Shown in pieces: positions 16,093-25,074 of a stretch of DNA of 64,000 nt. Position 1 is the stretch's first letter. Each line of letters starts with the position of its first letter. The notes beneath the pieces are model-generated. The model worked only from the letters and a program-made list of their open reading frames with translations. It was not told where the DNA came from and made no database searches. Source of the stretch: Pedobacter roseus (GTDB lineage Bacteria; Bacteroidota; Bacteroidia; Sphingobacteriales; Sphingobacteriaceae); assembly GCF_014395225.1 (NCBI RefSeq), contig NZ_CP060723.1, positions 4,836,001 to 4,900,000 of the forward strand. The letters are read 5' to 3'. Made by a program: the position numbers and the translations under genes.

Positions 16093-18714
16093 TCAACTTT
16101 CCAGTATCTCCACATATCCATCTGTTCCATTAACCCTGATCCGTTGCCCATCTTTGATCAGTCTGGTTGCATTTTCTACACCAACAACTGCTGGTAAACC
16201 ATATTCGCGTGCAATAACGGCTCCATGAGTCATCAGGCCTCCAACTTCGGTAATCAGACCTTTAATAGATACAAACAACGGGGTCCAGCTGGGATCAGTA
16301 AAGGTGGTTACCAATATATCTCCATTTTCCAGATCAGCATCTTCTATATTTAAAATTACACGTGCCCGTCCCTCTATCACGCCAGTAGAAACGGCTAAAC
16401 CTACAATAGCACCTGTTGGAAGATTTTCATGTTTGTATCTACCTGATACAATTTCTCCATCGGAAGTGATTACACGCGGCGGATTAAGCTTTTCAAACAA
16501 CCGATGTTCTTCCTTTCGCTGAGCGATAAGTTTTGCATTCAGTTTATGGGTTCTTACAACTTCCTTCAGTTCATCAAACGTGAGGTAATAAATTGCTTCT
16601 TTTTCATCAATTACCCTGGCTTCTAATAGTTTTTCAGCCTCTTTTATCAAGGCTTCTTTATAAACATAAAAACGGCTAACAATTCCATATTTTGGATATT
16701 CGCGATAACCGGCAAAATTGCGAAGCAGGCTGATCATTTCTTTTGTTTCCCTGATTTTTTGTTCAGCTTCTGGTAAAAACGCGAGCCTATCCAATAGTTC
16801 ATTTTCCTTTTTCAGAGCTTGGGATCTTCCGTGATCAAATTTCAGCTTTCCGGCATTTGGTTCAAAGTTTTTGATATTACTAAGGATGATCGGAATCAAT
16901 ATAGATGGCTTTTCGCTCCAACGTGTATTTGTAATATCAATTTCGCCCGCACAGCGCATTCCATACCTGTTTAGGTAGCCATCAATAGCACTCTTAGCTA
17001 ATGCTCCACTCTGGAAATGAAGCAGTTGATCCAAAAAATGATCGTCTTTAACTTCTTGTAAATAATTGATGACTTCAGGATAAGGACGGATAGCATCTGC
17101 CACATCCAACAATGCCAAACCCATTTCGGAAGTGATATTATTTGATACGGATTGAGAAAGTACATCTGCTACGTTTTTTTCATCCAGCCATTCGCCCATT
17201 TTTTCATTGATCCAGGATGCAGCGTTCATTGCAGCGATGATTACATTGATATGTTTCGAATCAAATGTCATCTTCTTCGATAGCTCAATGTCTTCCAGAA
17301 TAAAATCAAATAGCGCTGGTCCTGATTTCATTTGGATATTTTGTTTTAATATTTCTATCGATGCTTCACTATGTTTGATTAACTCAAAAACAATATCGGG
17401 GTCGTTTCCTACCTGTGCCAAAATATCAGCAGCAGATAAACCTTTGGTGCTTTTAACAATTAACGGGCTTTCCCCTTCATCCGGCAGCAATTTTATAAAG
17501 TCTGCCCGCTCCGTTATGGTAATCAACGCGTCTTTGATTAGCGGATCATGCTGCCCCATGGCTTCCAGTAAGTTTTTTCTTCCTGTAGGGGTAATCAGGC
17601 TATCCATTACATCTACAAATAATCGTCCACCGGCTTTAAACATGGGCCGGGCGGCTCTCAACTGCCATAAAGATAGTCCAAGAGGCTTCATAGGGTCGGT
17701 CATCATTTGCTGGTGACCAACAGAGATATAAACATGTTTTTCCTTATCGTCTGCCTCTGGTACAGGGTATAAGGTAGTAATTGGCCTGCTCTGCAAAATA
17801 TAAAAGGCATCCCCTATACAGCACCATTCGATGTCCTGTGGACTACCAAAATGTGCTTCAATTTTTCTACCCAGCTTTTCCAGCTGTAAAATCTGTTCAT
17901 CTGTAAGTGCGTGTCTATTCTGCTGCTCCTGCGAAAGTTTTTGTGATTTTGTCCCGCCGTCTTTTACAGACCAGATGGCCATTTTCTTAGTCGATATCTT
18001 TTTATCGGTAATTTTGCCAGCACAAACCTGATAGTTATCGGCATTTACCAAACCTGAAACCAAGGCCTCGCCTAAGCCAAAACTGGCATCAATGGATAAT
18101 ACTTTCCGGTTACCTGTAACAGGATCAGCCGTAAACATAATTCCGGCTGCTTCAGCGGAAATCATTTTTTGTACTACTACGGCAAGTTGAACCTTATGGT
18201 GATCAAAGCCATTTTGAATCCGGTAAACGATGGCACGATCGGTAAATAGAGAGGCCCAGCATTTACTGATATACTTGAAAATAGCCTGTTTACCAATAAT
18301 ATTCAAATAAGTATCCTGCTGCCCCGCAAATGATGCTGTAGGCAAATCTTCCGCTGTAGCGCTTGATCGGACTGCAAAAGCTTCATCATACTTGAAACGG
18401 CCAAGATAAGCCTCAATTTCTTTAGTAAGATAGTCAGGAATGGGTACATTTTCAATAGTGATCCGGATTATTTTACTGATTTCAGCAATGGCGATCCGGT
18501 CTTCAGCTTTAAGATCAGACAATTTTTCCAATAAAGTTTTAATTTCCTGATTGTTTTCTGTGATCTTTTTAAAGACTTCAGTAGTAACACAAAAACCATC
18601 AGGTACCGCTATGCCGTCAATTTTGGATAGTTCGCCTAAGTTGGCGCCTTTGCCACCAACTTTTAAAATACCTGACCTATCGATTTCATGAAAACCAATT
18701 ACATATTCACTCAT
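16093..18714 (-). CDS. rph: Rifampicin phosphotransferase-like enzyme (Rph / PEP-synthase superfamily)
   Basis: 873 residues. The N-terminal PPDK/PEPS-type ATP-grasp domain (1-315) has KVGGKGANLGELS, AFAVRSSATAEDLPTASFAG and ITADPVTG-like segments. A long central helical domain follows, beginning HVYISVGHQQMMTDPMKPLG. The swivelling His domain lies at the extreme C-terminus, with the phosphocarrier histidine in GGLMTHGAVIAREYGLP (H830). PEP synthase has the His domain in the middle and a C-terminal TIM barrel, and both features are wrong here. Length, domain order and motif match rifampicin phosphotransferase, which transfers the ATP beta-phosphate to the drug. Resistance activity is inferred, not shown. 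The only oddity is its isolation from other resistance genes. Confidence 0.82.
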   Translation of the reverse strand: MSEYVIGFHEIDRSGILKVGGKGANLGELSKIDGIAVPDGFCVTTEVFKKITENNQEIKTLLEKLSDLKAEDRIAIAEISKIIRITIENVPIPDYLTKEIEAYLGRFKYDEAFAVRSSATAEDLPTASFAGQQDTYLNIIGKQAIFKYISKCWASLFTDRAIVYRIQNGFDHHKVQLAVVVQKMISAEAAGIMFTADPVTGNRKVLSIDASFGLGEALVSGLVNADNYQVCAGKITDKKISTKKMAIWSVKDGGTKSQKLSQEQQNRHALTDEQILQLEKLGRKIEAHFGSPQDIEWCCIGDAFYILQSRPITTLYPVPEADDKEKHVYISVGHQQMMTDPMKPLGLSLWQLRAARPMFKAGGRLFVDVMDSLITPTGRKNLLEAMGQHDPLIKDALITITERADFIKLLPDEGESPLIVKSTKGLSAADILAQVGNDPDIVFELIKHSEASIEILKQNIQMKSGPALFDFILEDIELSKKMTFDSKHINVIIAAMNAASWINEKMGEWLDEKNVADVLSQSVSNNITSEMGLALLDVADAIRPYPEVINYLQEVKDDHFLDQLLHFQSGALAKSAIDGYLNRYGMRCAGEIDITNTRWSEKPSILIPIILSNIKNFEPNAGKLKFDHGRSQALKKENELLDRLAFLPEAEQKIRETKEMISLLRNFAGYREYPKYGIVSRFYVYKEALIKEAEKLLEARVIDEKEAIYYLTFDELKEVVRTHKLNAKLIAQRKEEHRLFEKLNPPRVITSDGEIVSGRYKHENLPTGAIVGLAVSTGVIEGRARVILNIEDADLENGDILVTTFTDPSWTPLFVSIKGLITEVGGLMTHGAVIAREYGLPAVVGVENATRLIKDGQRIRVNGTDGYVEILES

Positions 18715-18980
18715 ATTATTGCTGTTTTATCTGGTAGAAATCTGTTCCTATTAATCACTTTTTAAAAGAAACAAATCCAAAAATATAAGCTAAAAACCAC
18801 GAAATCAACGTTTTTCAGGTATATTTTTCAAAACGCAATAATGGTTATAAGATCGGCGTTATCCTTACAACAAATGGGTTACAAAAAGTCGTTTTGGAGT
18901 GGGATTTTGACCAAAAAAGACCCAACTTATTTGTAGGGCTTCTTTCATTTTAAGACAGTGACTTAGTGAAAAATCCGGAA

Positions 18981-19005
18981 AACAAAAAACCCGACTATCA
19001 TCGGG
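18981..19005 (-). terminator. Terminator of tRNA-Ser
   Basis: On the minus strand CCCGA (19005-19001) pairs with TCGGG (18994-18990) around a 6-nt loop and is followed by TTTTTTGTTTT. It lies 12 bp past the tRNA 3' end. The rest of 18715-18980 holds nothing I can support as a gene. Confidence 0.75.
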
Positions 19006-19017
19006 CTATGTTTTTAC

Positions 19018-19105
<88 letters not shown>

Positions 19106-19107
19106 GG

Positions 19108-19350
19108 TTATATAATTTTATTTTGTTTCAAATAAATGTAACCATTTACAGTTTTATAATATTGTTCTCTTTTAAAAGCCTCACTTCTTGAATTGAATTC
19201 TTCAAAAAAATGGATGGTTAAAGGCCGCCTAGCTTTTGTCGATTTCACATCTCCCCTATTATGTTTAATTAACCTGATTTCAAGGTTTTCAGTACTTCCA
19301 TAATAGTACTTTCCATCTTTCTCGCTTTTTAAAATATAACTATAAAACAT
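19108..19350 (-). CDS. Small GIY-YIG nuclease abutting tRNA-Ser
   Basis: 80 residues, one GIY-YIG domain. The core has FYSYILKSEKDGKYYYGSTE (GIY and YIG equivalents), then the catalytic Arg in LEIRLIKHNRG, and the Glu-bearing EEFNSRSEAFKREQYYK. Proteins of this YhbQ/UvrC-like size are numerous in Bacteroidota, and I recall them often lying beside tRNA genes. The stop codon is two bases from the tRNA-Ser 5' end, so transcript processing must cut there. A partial tRNA-Ser copy lies upstream (19389-19460). The role could be a selfish homing nuclease or DNA repair; the setting favours the former. Confidence 0.85.
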   Translation of the reverse strand: MFYSYILKSEKDGKYYYGSTENLEIRLIKHNRGDVKSTKARRPLTIHFFEEFNSRSEAFKREQYYKTVNGYIYLKQNKII

Positions 19351-19388
19351 AATTAACCTTAATGCAAGTATACAAAGTTTAATTTAAG

Positions 19389-19460
19389 CAGTTACTGCTT
19401 TCCAGGCGTGCTCAATCGACACTCCCCATAGGGGTCCTTCGGACTGACAACTCTCCGGTT
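19389..19460 (-). pseudogene. Partial tRNA-Ser remnant (5' part, with 20-nt insertion)
   Basis: On the minus strand this region reads CCGGAGAG, TGTCAG, then AGTGTCGATTGAGCACGCC and TGGAAAGC, matching the 5' part of the intact tRNA-Ser through the anticodon loop and slightly beyond. A 20-nt insertion at 19425-19444 (two small hairpins, CCCATAGGGG and GTCCTTCGGAC) interrupts the D-arm. No T-arm or 3' acceptor follows. It is therefore a non-functional copy, separated from the intact gene by the GIY-YIG gene. Confidence 0.8.
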
Positions 19461-19490
19461 GGGATTGCGAATATATATTTTTTATTGATA

Positions 19491-19527
19491 AAAAAAATGC
19501 TCCAGGTTAAAACCAGGAGCATTTTTT
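19491..19527 (-). terminator. Terminator of pyruvate kinase
   Basis: On the minus strand AAAAAATGCTCC and GGAGCATTTTTTT flank an inner GGTT/AACC pairing with one mismatch, followed by a long T tract. It starts 18 bp past the pyk stop codon. Confidence 0.88.
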
Positions 19528-19544
19528 AAAATATGTATTAGAAA

Positions 19545-20975
19545 TTAATCTATAACCGTAATTTTTAACATATTGGTTTTTCCTTTTGCTTCCATCGGGA
19601 TAGCAGCGGTATTGATTACGATGTCGCCCTGTTTAACCAATTTTTTGCTTTTTAAGAATTCGTTCACCTCAATGATGGTGTTATCGGTGCTTTCCCACTT
19701 ATCGTAGTAAAAACCTCTAACGCCCCAAAGCAAACTTACTGCATTTAACAAAGCCCTGTTGCTGGTAAAAATGAAGGTTAAAGCTTCCGGACGGTGGCTC
19801 GAAATTTCGAAAGCAGTATAACCGCTCAAAGTCATCGATACAATACCTACAGCGTTGGTTTGTTTAGCTAAGAAACAAGCCGAATCGCAGATGGCATCAC
19901 TTAAGAAAGATGGAGATTTTGGTTTTAAAAACTTATCAGGATTGAAAGGATAGTTGTTCTGCTCAATATTCTGGATAATTTTCTGCATCGTTTCGATAAC
20001 AATCAGCGGAAATTCACCAACTGAAGTTTCTCCGCTCAACATCACCGCATCAGCACCGTCTAAAACAGAGTTTGCAACGTCGTTCACCTCAGCACGTGTT
20101 GGGCGAGGGGTAGTAATCATGCTTTCCAACATCTGTGTAGCTACGATTACAGGTTTAGAAGCTGCCCTACATTTGGCAACAATCATTTTCTGTAACAATG
20201 GTACTTCTTCCATCGGACATTCCACACCCAAATCACCACGGGCAACCATAATACCGTCGGTTACGGCAATAATTTCATCGATATTGGCAATAGCCTCAGG
20301 TTTTTCAATTTTAGCAATTACGCGGGCAGTTTTGCCACGCTCTGCAATAATTTTTTTAAGTTCGATAATATCTTCTGCCTTACGCACGAAAGATAAACCG
20401 ATCCATTCTACATCATTTTCTAAAACAAATTCTAAATTTTCACGGTCTTCCGGTGTTAAAGAAGGGATAGAAACTTTAGTATTTGGAAGGTTTACACCTT
20501 TTCTTGAGGTTAAAATACCACCATGAACGATTTCGCAAACTACCTCATCTTTTAAATTAGTAGATAAAACTTTCATCTGCAGCTTTCCATCATCCAAAAG
20601 GATAATTTCGCCCGCCTGAACATCCTGAGGGAAGTTTTGGTAAGTGATATAAATGCGTTCTTCGTTACCAATACATTCATTGGTGGTAATTACGGTAGTT
20701 TTACCATTAATCAGGTTAATGCCACCTTCTTTTACCAAACCGATACGAATTTTAGGCCCCTGTAAATCGGCAAGAATACCTACATTATAATCGTATTTTT
20801 TGTTTAAATCGCGGATAGTATCCAAAACCGCCTGGTGATCTGCCTGAGATCCGTGTGAAAAGTTTAGGCGGCAAACATCCAACCCGGCATTAAACATACT
20901 ATATAATACTTCTGGTTTTGCTGACGCAGGCCCAAGCGTGGCAACAATTTTAGTTCTCGAATGAAAAGGTTTCAT
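19545..20975 (-). CDS. pyk: Pyruvate kinase
   Basis: 476 residues. It converts PEP and ADP to pyruvate and ATP at the end of glycolysis. The TIM-barrel A domain starts RTKIVATLGPAS, with the substrate segment CRLNFSHGSQADH. The B domain lies at about 70-170. The active-site signature IIAKIEKPEAIANIDEI (about 220-236) and GIMVARGDLGVECP are complete, as is ATQMLESM. The C-terminal allosteric domain starts near 345 and is complete. The gene stands alone, with its own terminator and no operon partner. Confidence 0.97.
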   Translation of the reverse strand: MKPFHSRTKIVATLGPASAKPEVLYSMFNAGLDVCRLNFSHGSQADHQAVLDTIRDLNKKYDYNVGILADLQGPKIRIGLVKEGGINLINGKTTVITTNECIGNEERIYITYQNFPQDVQAGEIILLDDGKLQMKVLSTNLKDEVVCEIVHGGILTSRKGVNLPNTKVSIPSLTPEDRENLEFVLENDVEWIGLSFVRKAEDIIELKKIIAERGKTARVIAKIEKPEAIANIDEIIAVTDGIMVARGDLGVECPMEEVPLLQKMIVAKCRAASKPVIVATQMLESMITTPRPTRAEVNDVANSVLDGADAVMLSGETSVGEFPLIVIETMQKIIQNIEQNNYPFNPDKFLKPKSPSFLSDAICDSACFLAKQTNAVGIVSMTLSGYTAFEISSHRPEALTFIFTSNRALLNAVSLLWGVRGFYYDKWESTDNTIIEVNEFLKSKKLVKQGDIVINTAAIPMEAKGKTNMLKITVID

Positions 20976-21127
20976 TTAATTTAATTGATTTTTAGCAATG
21001 CAGTTTAAAGAAAGCATAATTATTATCTAAAATAATCAAACTGCATTAAATTTTATATATTTTGTTCTTTTGTTCTTCGTTTGTAACCGTCAAATATAGT
21101 GTATTTAATACACCAAGTATATAATTT

Positions 21128-21547
21128 TTATATTACCAAATTCTCCCTGTTCTTTAACTTGGTCGGATCTATTTTTGCAGCTACCTGTATATCAGGCAGT
21201 TTATTAAGACCATTAATCAGATAATCAAGATCCTCCTTATCAATAAATTCTTTAATTATAATAAAAAAATCTACTTTGTTCATCTCCGGAATCAGGAAAC
21301 CATCGCTGCTTTTATTGCATATTAAGTAGTATTCTACCTCGCCTTGCTCCACAAAAAAGTAATATTTGGAGAAACTCCAGGCCGGTTCGTCAATATTAAA
21401 AAATATTTCGTGGTCTTCTATTTTTTCAAATTGTGTATTTAACCGGGTATTAATTTTGTGGCAAAGCACATAGTCTTTTAGGGGTGCTGTGATCGCAATT
21501 AGTATAAAATCAAGGTCTAAGGTAAGTTTTAGGTAAGTCTTATTCAA
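21128..21547 (-). CDS. IPExxxVDY family protein
   Basis: 139 residues. It carries the diagnostic string GFLIPEMNKVDFFIII (IPE-x3-VDF here, close to IPExxxVDY) and an N-terminal LKLTLDLDFILIAI strand. The family is conserved in Bacteroidota, typically divergent from acpP as here. No function has been established to my knowledge; the context hints at fatty-acid metabolism. Its divergent partner is acpP across a 158-bp region. Confidence 0.88.
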   Translation of the reverse strand: MNKTYLKLTLDLDFILIAITAPLKDYVLCHKINTRLNTQFEKIEDHEIFFNIDEPAWSFSKYYFFVEQGEVEYYLICNKSSDGFLIPEMNKVDFFIIIKEFIDKEDLDYLINGLNKLPDIQVAAKIDPTKLKNRENLVI

Positions 21548-21641
21548 AGCGAAATAAATTATTTACAGAACGAAATTAAAAAACTAATTCTATATTCGCT
21601 GTGTTATTGAGATACCAAAATTACGTATCGAAATAAAAACA

Positions 21642-21672
21642 TTTGAAAATTGTAAGAATTTATTTTTCTTTG
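21642..21672 (+). promoter_or_regulatory. Bacteroidota-type promoter of acpP-fabF
   Basis: A TTTG box (21642-21645) and a TTTCTTTG box (21665-21672, one mismatch to TAnnTTTG) are separated by 19 bp, the spacing of the Bacteroidota primary sigma factor. The acpP start lies 33 bp downstream. Confidence 0.65.
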
Positions 21673-21705
21673 CACAGAATTATTTAACCATTAAATTATA
21701 AAATT

Positions 21706-21942
21706 ATGTCTGATATTGCTTCAAGAGTTAAGGCTATTATCGTAGAAAAACTAGGTGTTGACGAAAGCGAAGTTACGCCAGAGGCTTCATTCACCAACGA
21801 TTTAGGTGCAGATTCTTTAGATACCGTAGAGTTGATTATGGAATTTGAAAAAGAATTCAATGTAGCTATTCCTGATGATCAGGCTGAAACCATCGGTACA
21901 GTTGGTCAAGCGATTGCTTATTTGGAAAAAAACGTTAAATAG
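21706..21942 (+). CDS. acpP: Acyl carrier protein
   Basis: 78 residues, highly acidic. The phosphopantetheine attachment site is GADSLDTVEL with Ser37. It carries growing acyl chains as thioesters in type II fatty-acid synthesis. It is followed after 21 bp by fabF and then rnc, the order conserved widely in bacteria. Confidence 0.97.
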   Translation: MSDIASRVKAIIVEKLGVDESEVTPEASFTNDLGADSLDTVELIMEFEKEFNVAIPDDQAETIGTVGQAIAYLEKNVK

Positions 21943-21963
21943 AATTACGCTTTTTCAGTATAA

Positions 21964-23217
21964 ATGGAATTAAAAAGAGTAGTAGTAACAGGGTTGGGTG
22001 CGCTCACTCCTATAGGCAATAATGTTCCTGATTTTTGGGAAGGATTGACTAACGGGGTGAGTGGCGCTGCTCCTATTAAGGGTTTTAACACTGAAAAGTT
22101 TAAAACCAAATTCGCTTGCGAGGTAAAAAACTTTAATCCGGAAGATTTTTTGGATAAAAAAGAAGCCCGTAAATTAGATCCGTTTGTACAATATGCTCTT
22201 GTATCAACAGAGGAAGCGGTGAAGGACGGTGGTTTTGATTTTGAAAAATTAGATACCAACCGGATCGGCGTAATCTGGGGTGCGGGCATAGGTGGATTAA
22301 AAACTTTCCTCGATGAAATTTCAAATTTCGCCAAAGGAGATGGTACGCCAAGGTACAATCCATTTTTTATTCCTAAAATGATTGTAGATATTGCTCCAGG
22401 GCATATCTCGATCAAATACGGCTTACGTGGGCCGAATTTTGCAACTGTTTCGGCATGTGCTTCTTCTACAAACGCTATGATTGATGCATTTAACTATATC
22501 CGCCTGGGTATGGCAGATGTAATCATCAGCGGAGGTTCTGAAGCAATTATTAACGAAGCAGGGATGGGTGGTTTTAACGCCATGCATGCATTATCAACAC
22601 GTAACGATGATCCGGCAACGGCCTCACGTCCTTTTGATAAAGACCGCGATGGATTTGTAGCTGGTGAAGGTGCAGGAACCATTATTTTAGAAGAACTTGA
22701 ACATGCAAAGGCAAGGGGTGCAAAAATTTATGCAGAACTTGTTGGCGGTGGAATGAGTGCTGATGCTAATCACATCACAGCACCACATCCTGAAGGTTTG
22801 GGCGCTAGAATGGTAATGACCAATGCACTAAAAGATGCTGGTTTAACAACTGCTGATATAGATTATATCAATGTTCATGGTACTTCTACCCCATTGGGAG
22901 ATATTAGTGAAACTAAGGCCATTGGTACATTGTTTGGTGAAGATGCTTATCGTTTAAACATCAGTTCAACCAAATCGATGACTGGTCACCTTTTGGGTGC
23001 AGCCGGAGCTATTGAAGCTATTGCAGCAATTCTTTCTGTTAAAAATGATATTGTTCCTCCAACAATTAATCACTTTACAGATGATCCTGCATTTGACCCT
23101 AAATTGAATTTTACTTTCAATAAAGCTCAAAAACGTACCGTTAGGGCTGCTTTAAGTAATACATTCGGTTTTGGTGGCCATAACGCTTCTGTGATTTTCA
23201 AGAAATACGAAGATTAA
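21964..23217 (+). CDS. fabF: 3-oxoacyl-ACP synthase II
   Basis: 417 residues of the thiolase fold. The Cys-His-His triad is complete: C165 in TVSACASSTN, H305 in NVHGTSTPLGD, and H342 in TGHLLGAAGA. It condenses malonyl-ACP with acyl-ACP during elongation. It is co-directional with acpP, 21 bp downstream. Length and motifs are those of a full-length FabF. Confidence 0.97.
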   Translation: MELKRVVVTGLGALTPIGNNVPDFWEGLTNGVSGAAPIKGFNTEKFKTKFACEVKNFNPEDFLDKKEARKLDPFVQYALVSTEEAVKDGGFDFEKLDTNRIGVIWGAGIGGLKTFLDEISNFAKGDGTPRYNPFFIPKMIVDIAPGHISIKYGLRGPNFATVSACASSTNAMIDAFNYIRLGMADVIISGGSEAIINEAGMGGFNAMHALSTRNDDPATASRPFDKDRDGFVAGEGAGTIILEELEHAKARGAKIYAELVGGGMSADANHITAPHPEGLGARMVMTNALKDAGLTTADIDYINVHGTSTPLGDISETKAIGTLFGEDAYRLNISSTKSMTGHLLGAAGAIEAIAAILSVKNDIVPPTINHFTDDPAFDPKLNFTFNKAQKRTVRAALSNTFGFGGHNASVIFKKYED

Positions 23218-23312
23218 TTTAAAACAGCGCTGCTATATAATTTTGTATGCTAATTAAAAATAGATAACTTAGTTAAATATGCTAATTAGCCGTTAATTGT
23301 GTTATTTATTTA

Positions 23313-24041
23313 ATGCCGATCTTAAAATTATATAAACTTTATCTCTCTCCCGAAAAGGAGTTTGTTAAAAAGCTGAAAAACATTTTAGGCTTTGTTCCTG
23401 GGAATGTTACGCTTTATAAAATGGCGTTCAGGCACCGTTCTGTAGCAAAAGTTTTAAAAAACGGAAGCAGAAGCAGCAACGAGCGCTTAGAATTTCTTGG
23501 AGATGCTGTTCTGGGCTCGGTTATAGCCGAGCTGCTTTTTAAACATTATCCGTACAAAGAAGAAGGTTTCCTGACCGAAATGCGTTCAAAAATCGTAAAC
23601 CGCGCCAATTTAAATCAATTGGCGAAAAAAATCGGTTTCGATAAGCTTATCCAGTTCGATCAGCGCTCGGTGAGTATACAAACCAAACACAATTCGATGT
23701 TGGGCGATGCTTTTGAAGCCATTATAGGTGCCATTTATATGGACAAAGGCTACAATTTTACCAAAGAATTTTTGTTGCGCAGAATCGTAAAACCACATAT
23801 CGATATCCACACCTTAGAGCTTACTGAAACCAATTTCAAAAGTAAACTGATTGAATGGTGCCAACGCCATGGTAAGGACGTTATGTTCGAACTGGCAGAA
23901 AACGGTGAAGGCGAAAGCGCAAAACTATTTACCATCAGTGCCGTAGTAGAAGGCGAAAAAGTAGGCACCGGAAGAGATTACAACAAGAAAAACGCAGAAA
24001 AATTAGCGGCAGAGAAGGCTTGTGAAGCGTTGAGTATTTAG
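23313..24041 (+). CDS. rnc: Ribonuclease III
   Basis: 242 residues. The endonuclease domain has the signature NERLEFLGDAVLGSVIAE (about 59-76) and the second metal-site helix in SMLGDAFEAIIGAIYMDKG. The C-terminal double-stranded RNA-binding domain ends with KKNAEKLAAEKACEAL. It processes rRNA precursors and other duplex RNAs. It follows fabF after 95 bp, likely the same operon, and its stop codon abuts a phrase-repeat region. Confidence 0.95.
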   Translation: MPILKLYKLYLSPEKEFVKKLKNILGFVPGNVTLYKMAFRHRSVAKVLKNGSRSSNERLEFLGDAVLGSVIAELLFKHYPYKEEGFLTEMRSKIVNRANLNQLAKKIGFDKLIQFDQRSVSIQTKHNSMLGDAFEAIIGAIYMDKGYNFTKEFLLRRIVKPHIDIHTLELTETNFKSKLIEWCQRHGKDVMFELAENGEGESAKLFTISAVVEGEKVGTGRDYNKKNAEKLAAEKACEALSI

Positions 24042-24356
24042 TTCACTGGTTCAATAGTCATTTGTTTTATTGGGGGCATTGGGTTAACTGTAAAAACTGG
24101 TTAATCGGTTAACTACTAATTGGTTCATTTGCCATTAGTTCATTAGGTTAATTGTATAACTGGTTAATTGGTTAACTTAAATAAAATTGTTAACTCCTAA
24201 TGCTTAATAGTTAGGATTGTTAGGAATATCGATTAATTGTCGGTATGGTTTAAAACTTCAGACCTCCGACCCTGGACTTCAGACTTTAGAATCTGCGACC
24301 AAAACTCTCAACTCCAAACAGACTCAAGCCTACGGACTAAGGACTCCCGACTAAAC
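24042..24356. repeat. Gene-free region of degenerate phrase repeats
   Basis: No gene is supportable here. The first half (24050-24185) repeats variants of GGTTCATTTG, GGTTAATTGG and CATTAGGTTAATTG. The second half (24255-24356) consists of GACTTCAGAC, GGACTTCAGAC, GGACTAAGGACTCCCGACTAAA and similar. Both styles recur elsewhere: 10620 and 32991 for the first, 16045 and 48862 for the second. The block ends at the stop codon of the first paralog gene (24357). Confidence 0.7.
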
Positions 24357-25067
24357 CTACTTTCCTTTCCCCAGCGTATCGGTAAACTTCTTCGAAGATT
24401 CTTTGATGTATTTAATGTAATCGTAACTGTTCCAGTATTGGGCCTTATCAAATTCAGGGCGACAGTTTAGCATGTATTTTTCTAAAGTATCGCCTCTTAA
24501 CTCAGTATTGTTTTTTATGATGCTCTGGTTGAAATATACATCGATCTGTGACTGTTTAATCTCGTTATCAGCATATCGGCCAAATCTTCGTGCATTTTTC
24601 GGATCTGTGCCGAATAAATTATACAATGCGTTTAAAGGACTGAATATAGCTGATAAAACTGTTGTTTTACCGCCATTGTACACACCCTTATTTTTAAATT
24701 CACGCTTAATATCGTCCAGATCCTGCTTTTTTGTATTTCCTACAATCGTTACATCAGCCAGCGTAGTGCTTCCCCTAACCAGGTAAATGACCAGGTCCTT
24801 TTCGCTGTTTACCACTACGCGTTGATCGATCAGGTCGCGCTTAATAACTAAAAGCGTGTCACCAATTTTAGCTTTAAGCTGGAACATGCCGATATCATTA
24901 CTGCCCACCCCAATTCCGGTACGCAGGTTAGTAATTTCTGATAAGGCAATCCTGATATTTGAGCCTTTTTCGATAACCACGCCTCTGATAATAAATTCTT
25001 GTGCCTTTGCGAAAAAGCCAATTGAAGTAAGAACGAAAAGTATGATGACAAATTTTAAATTTTTCAT
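24357..25067 (-). CDS. Exported carboxypeptidase-regulatory-like protein, paralog 3
   Basis: 236 residues, the last of three tandem paralogs in transcription order. A signal peptide ends FFAKAQ. The N-terminal half resembles a CarboxypepD_reg-like beta-sandwich: IIRGVVIEKGSNIRIALSEI, VGSNDIGMFQLKAKIGDTLL and a VIYLVRGSTTLADVTIVG strand. The C-terminal half is helical and charged (KKQDLDDIKREFKNKG, then NALYNLFGTDPKNARRF, ending YDYIKYIKESSKKFTDTL). There is no barrel, so it is not a receptor. It is likely periplasmic or surface-attached; function unknown. Confidence 0.82.
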   Translation of the reverse strand: MKNLKFVIILFVLTSIGFFAKAQEFIIRGVVIEKGSNIRIALSEITNLRTGIGVGSNDIGMFQLKAKIGDTLLVIKRDLIDQRVVVNSEKDLVIYLVRGSTTLADVTIVGNTKKQDLDDIKREFKNKGVYNGGKTTVLSAIFSPLNALYNLFGTDPKNARRFGRYADNEIKQSQIDVYFNQSIIKNNTELRGDTLEKYMLNCRPEFDKAQYWNSYDYIKYIKESSKKFTDTLGKGK

Positions 25068-25074
25068 TGTGTAG

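Noticed and set aside
16093..18714. Annotation as phosphoenolpyruvate synthase
   Set aside because: The His domain is at the C-terminus and the PEP/pyruvate TIM-barrel domain is missing, so Rph-type architecture fits better.
19389..19460. Second functional tRNA-Ser
   Set aside because: The D-arm carries a 20-nt insertion and there is no T-arm or 3' acceptor strand.
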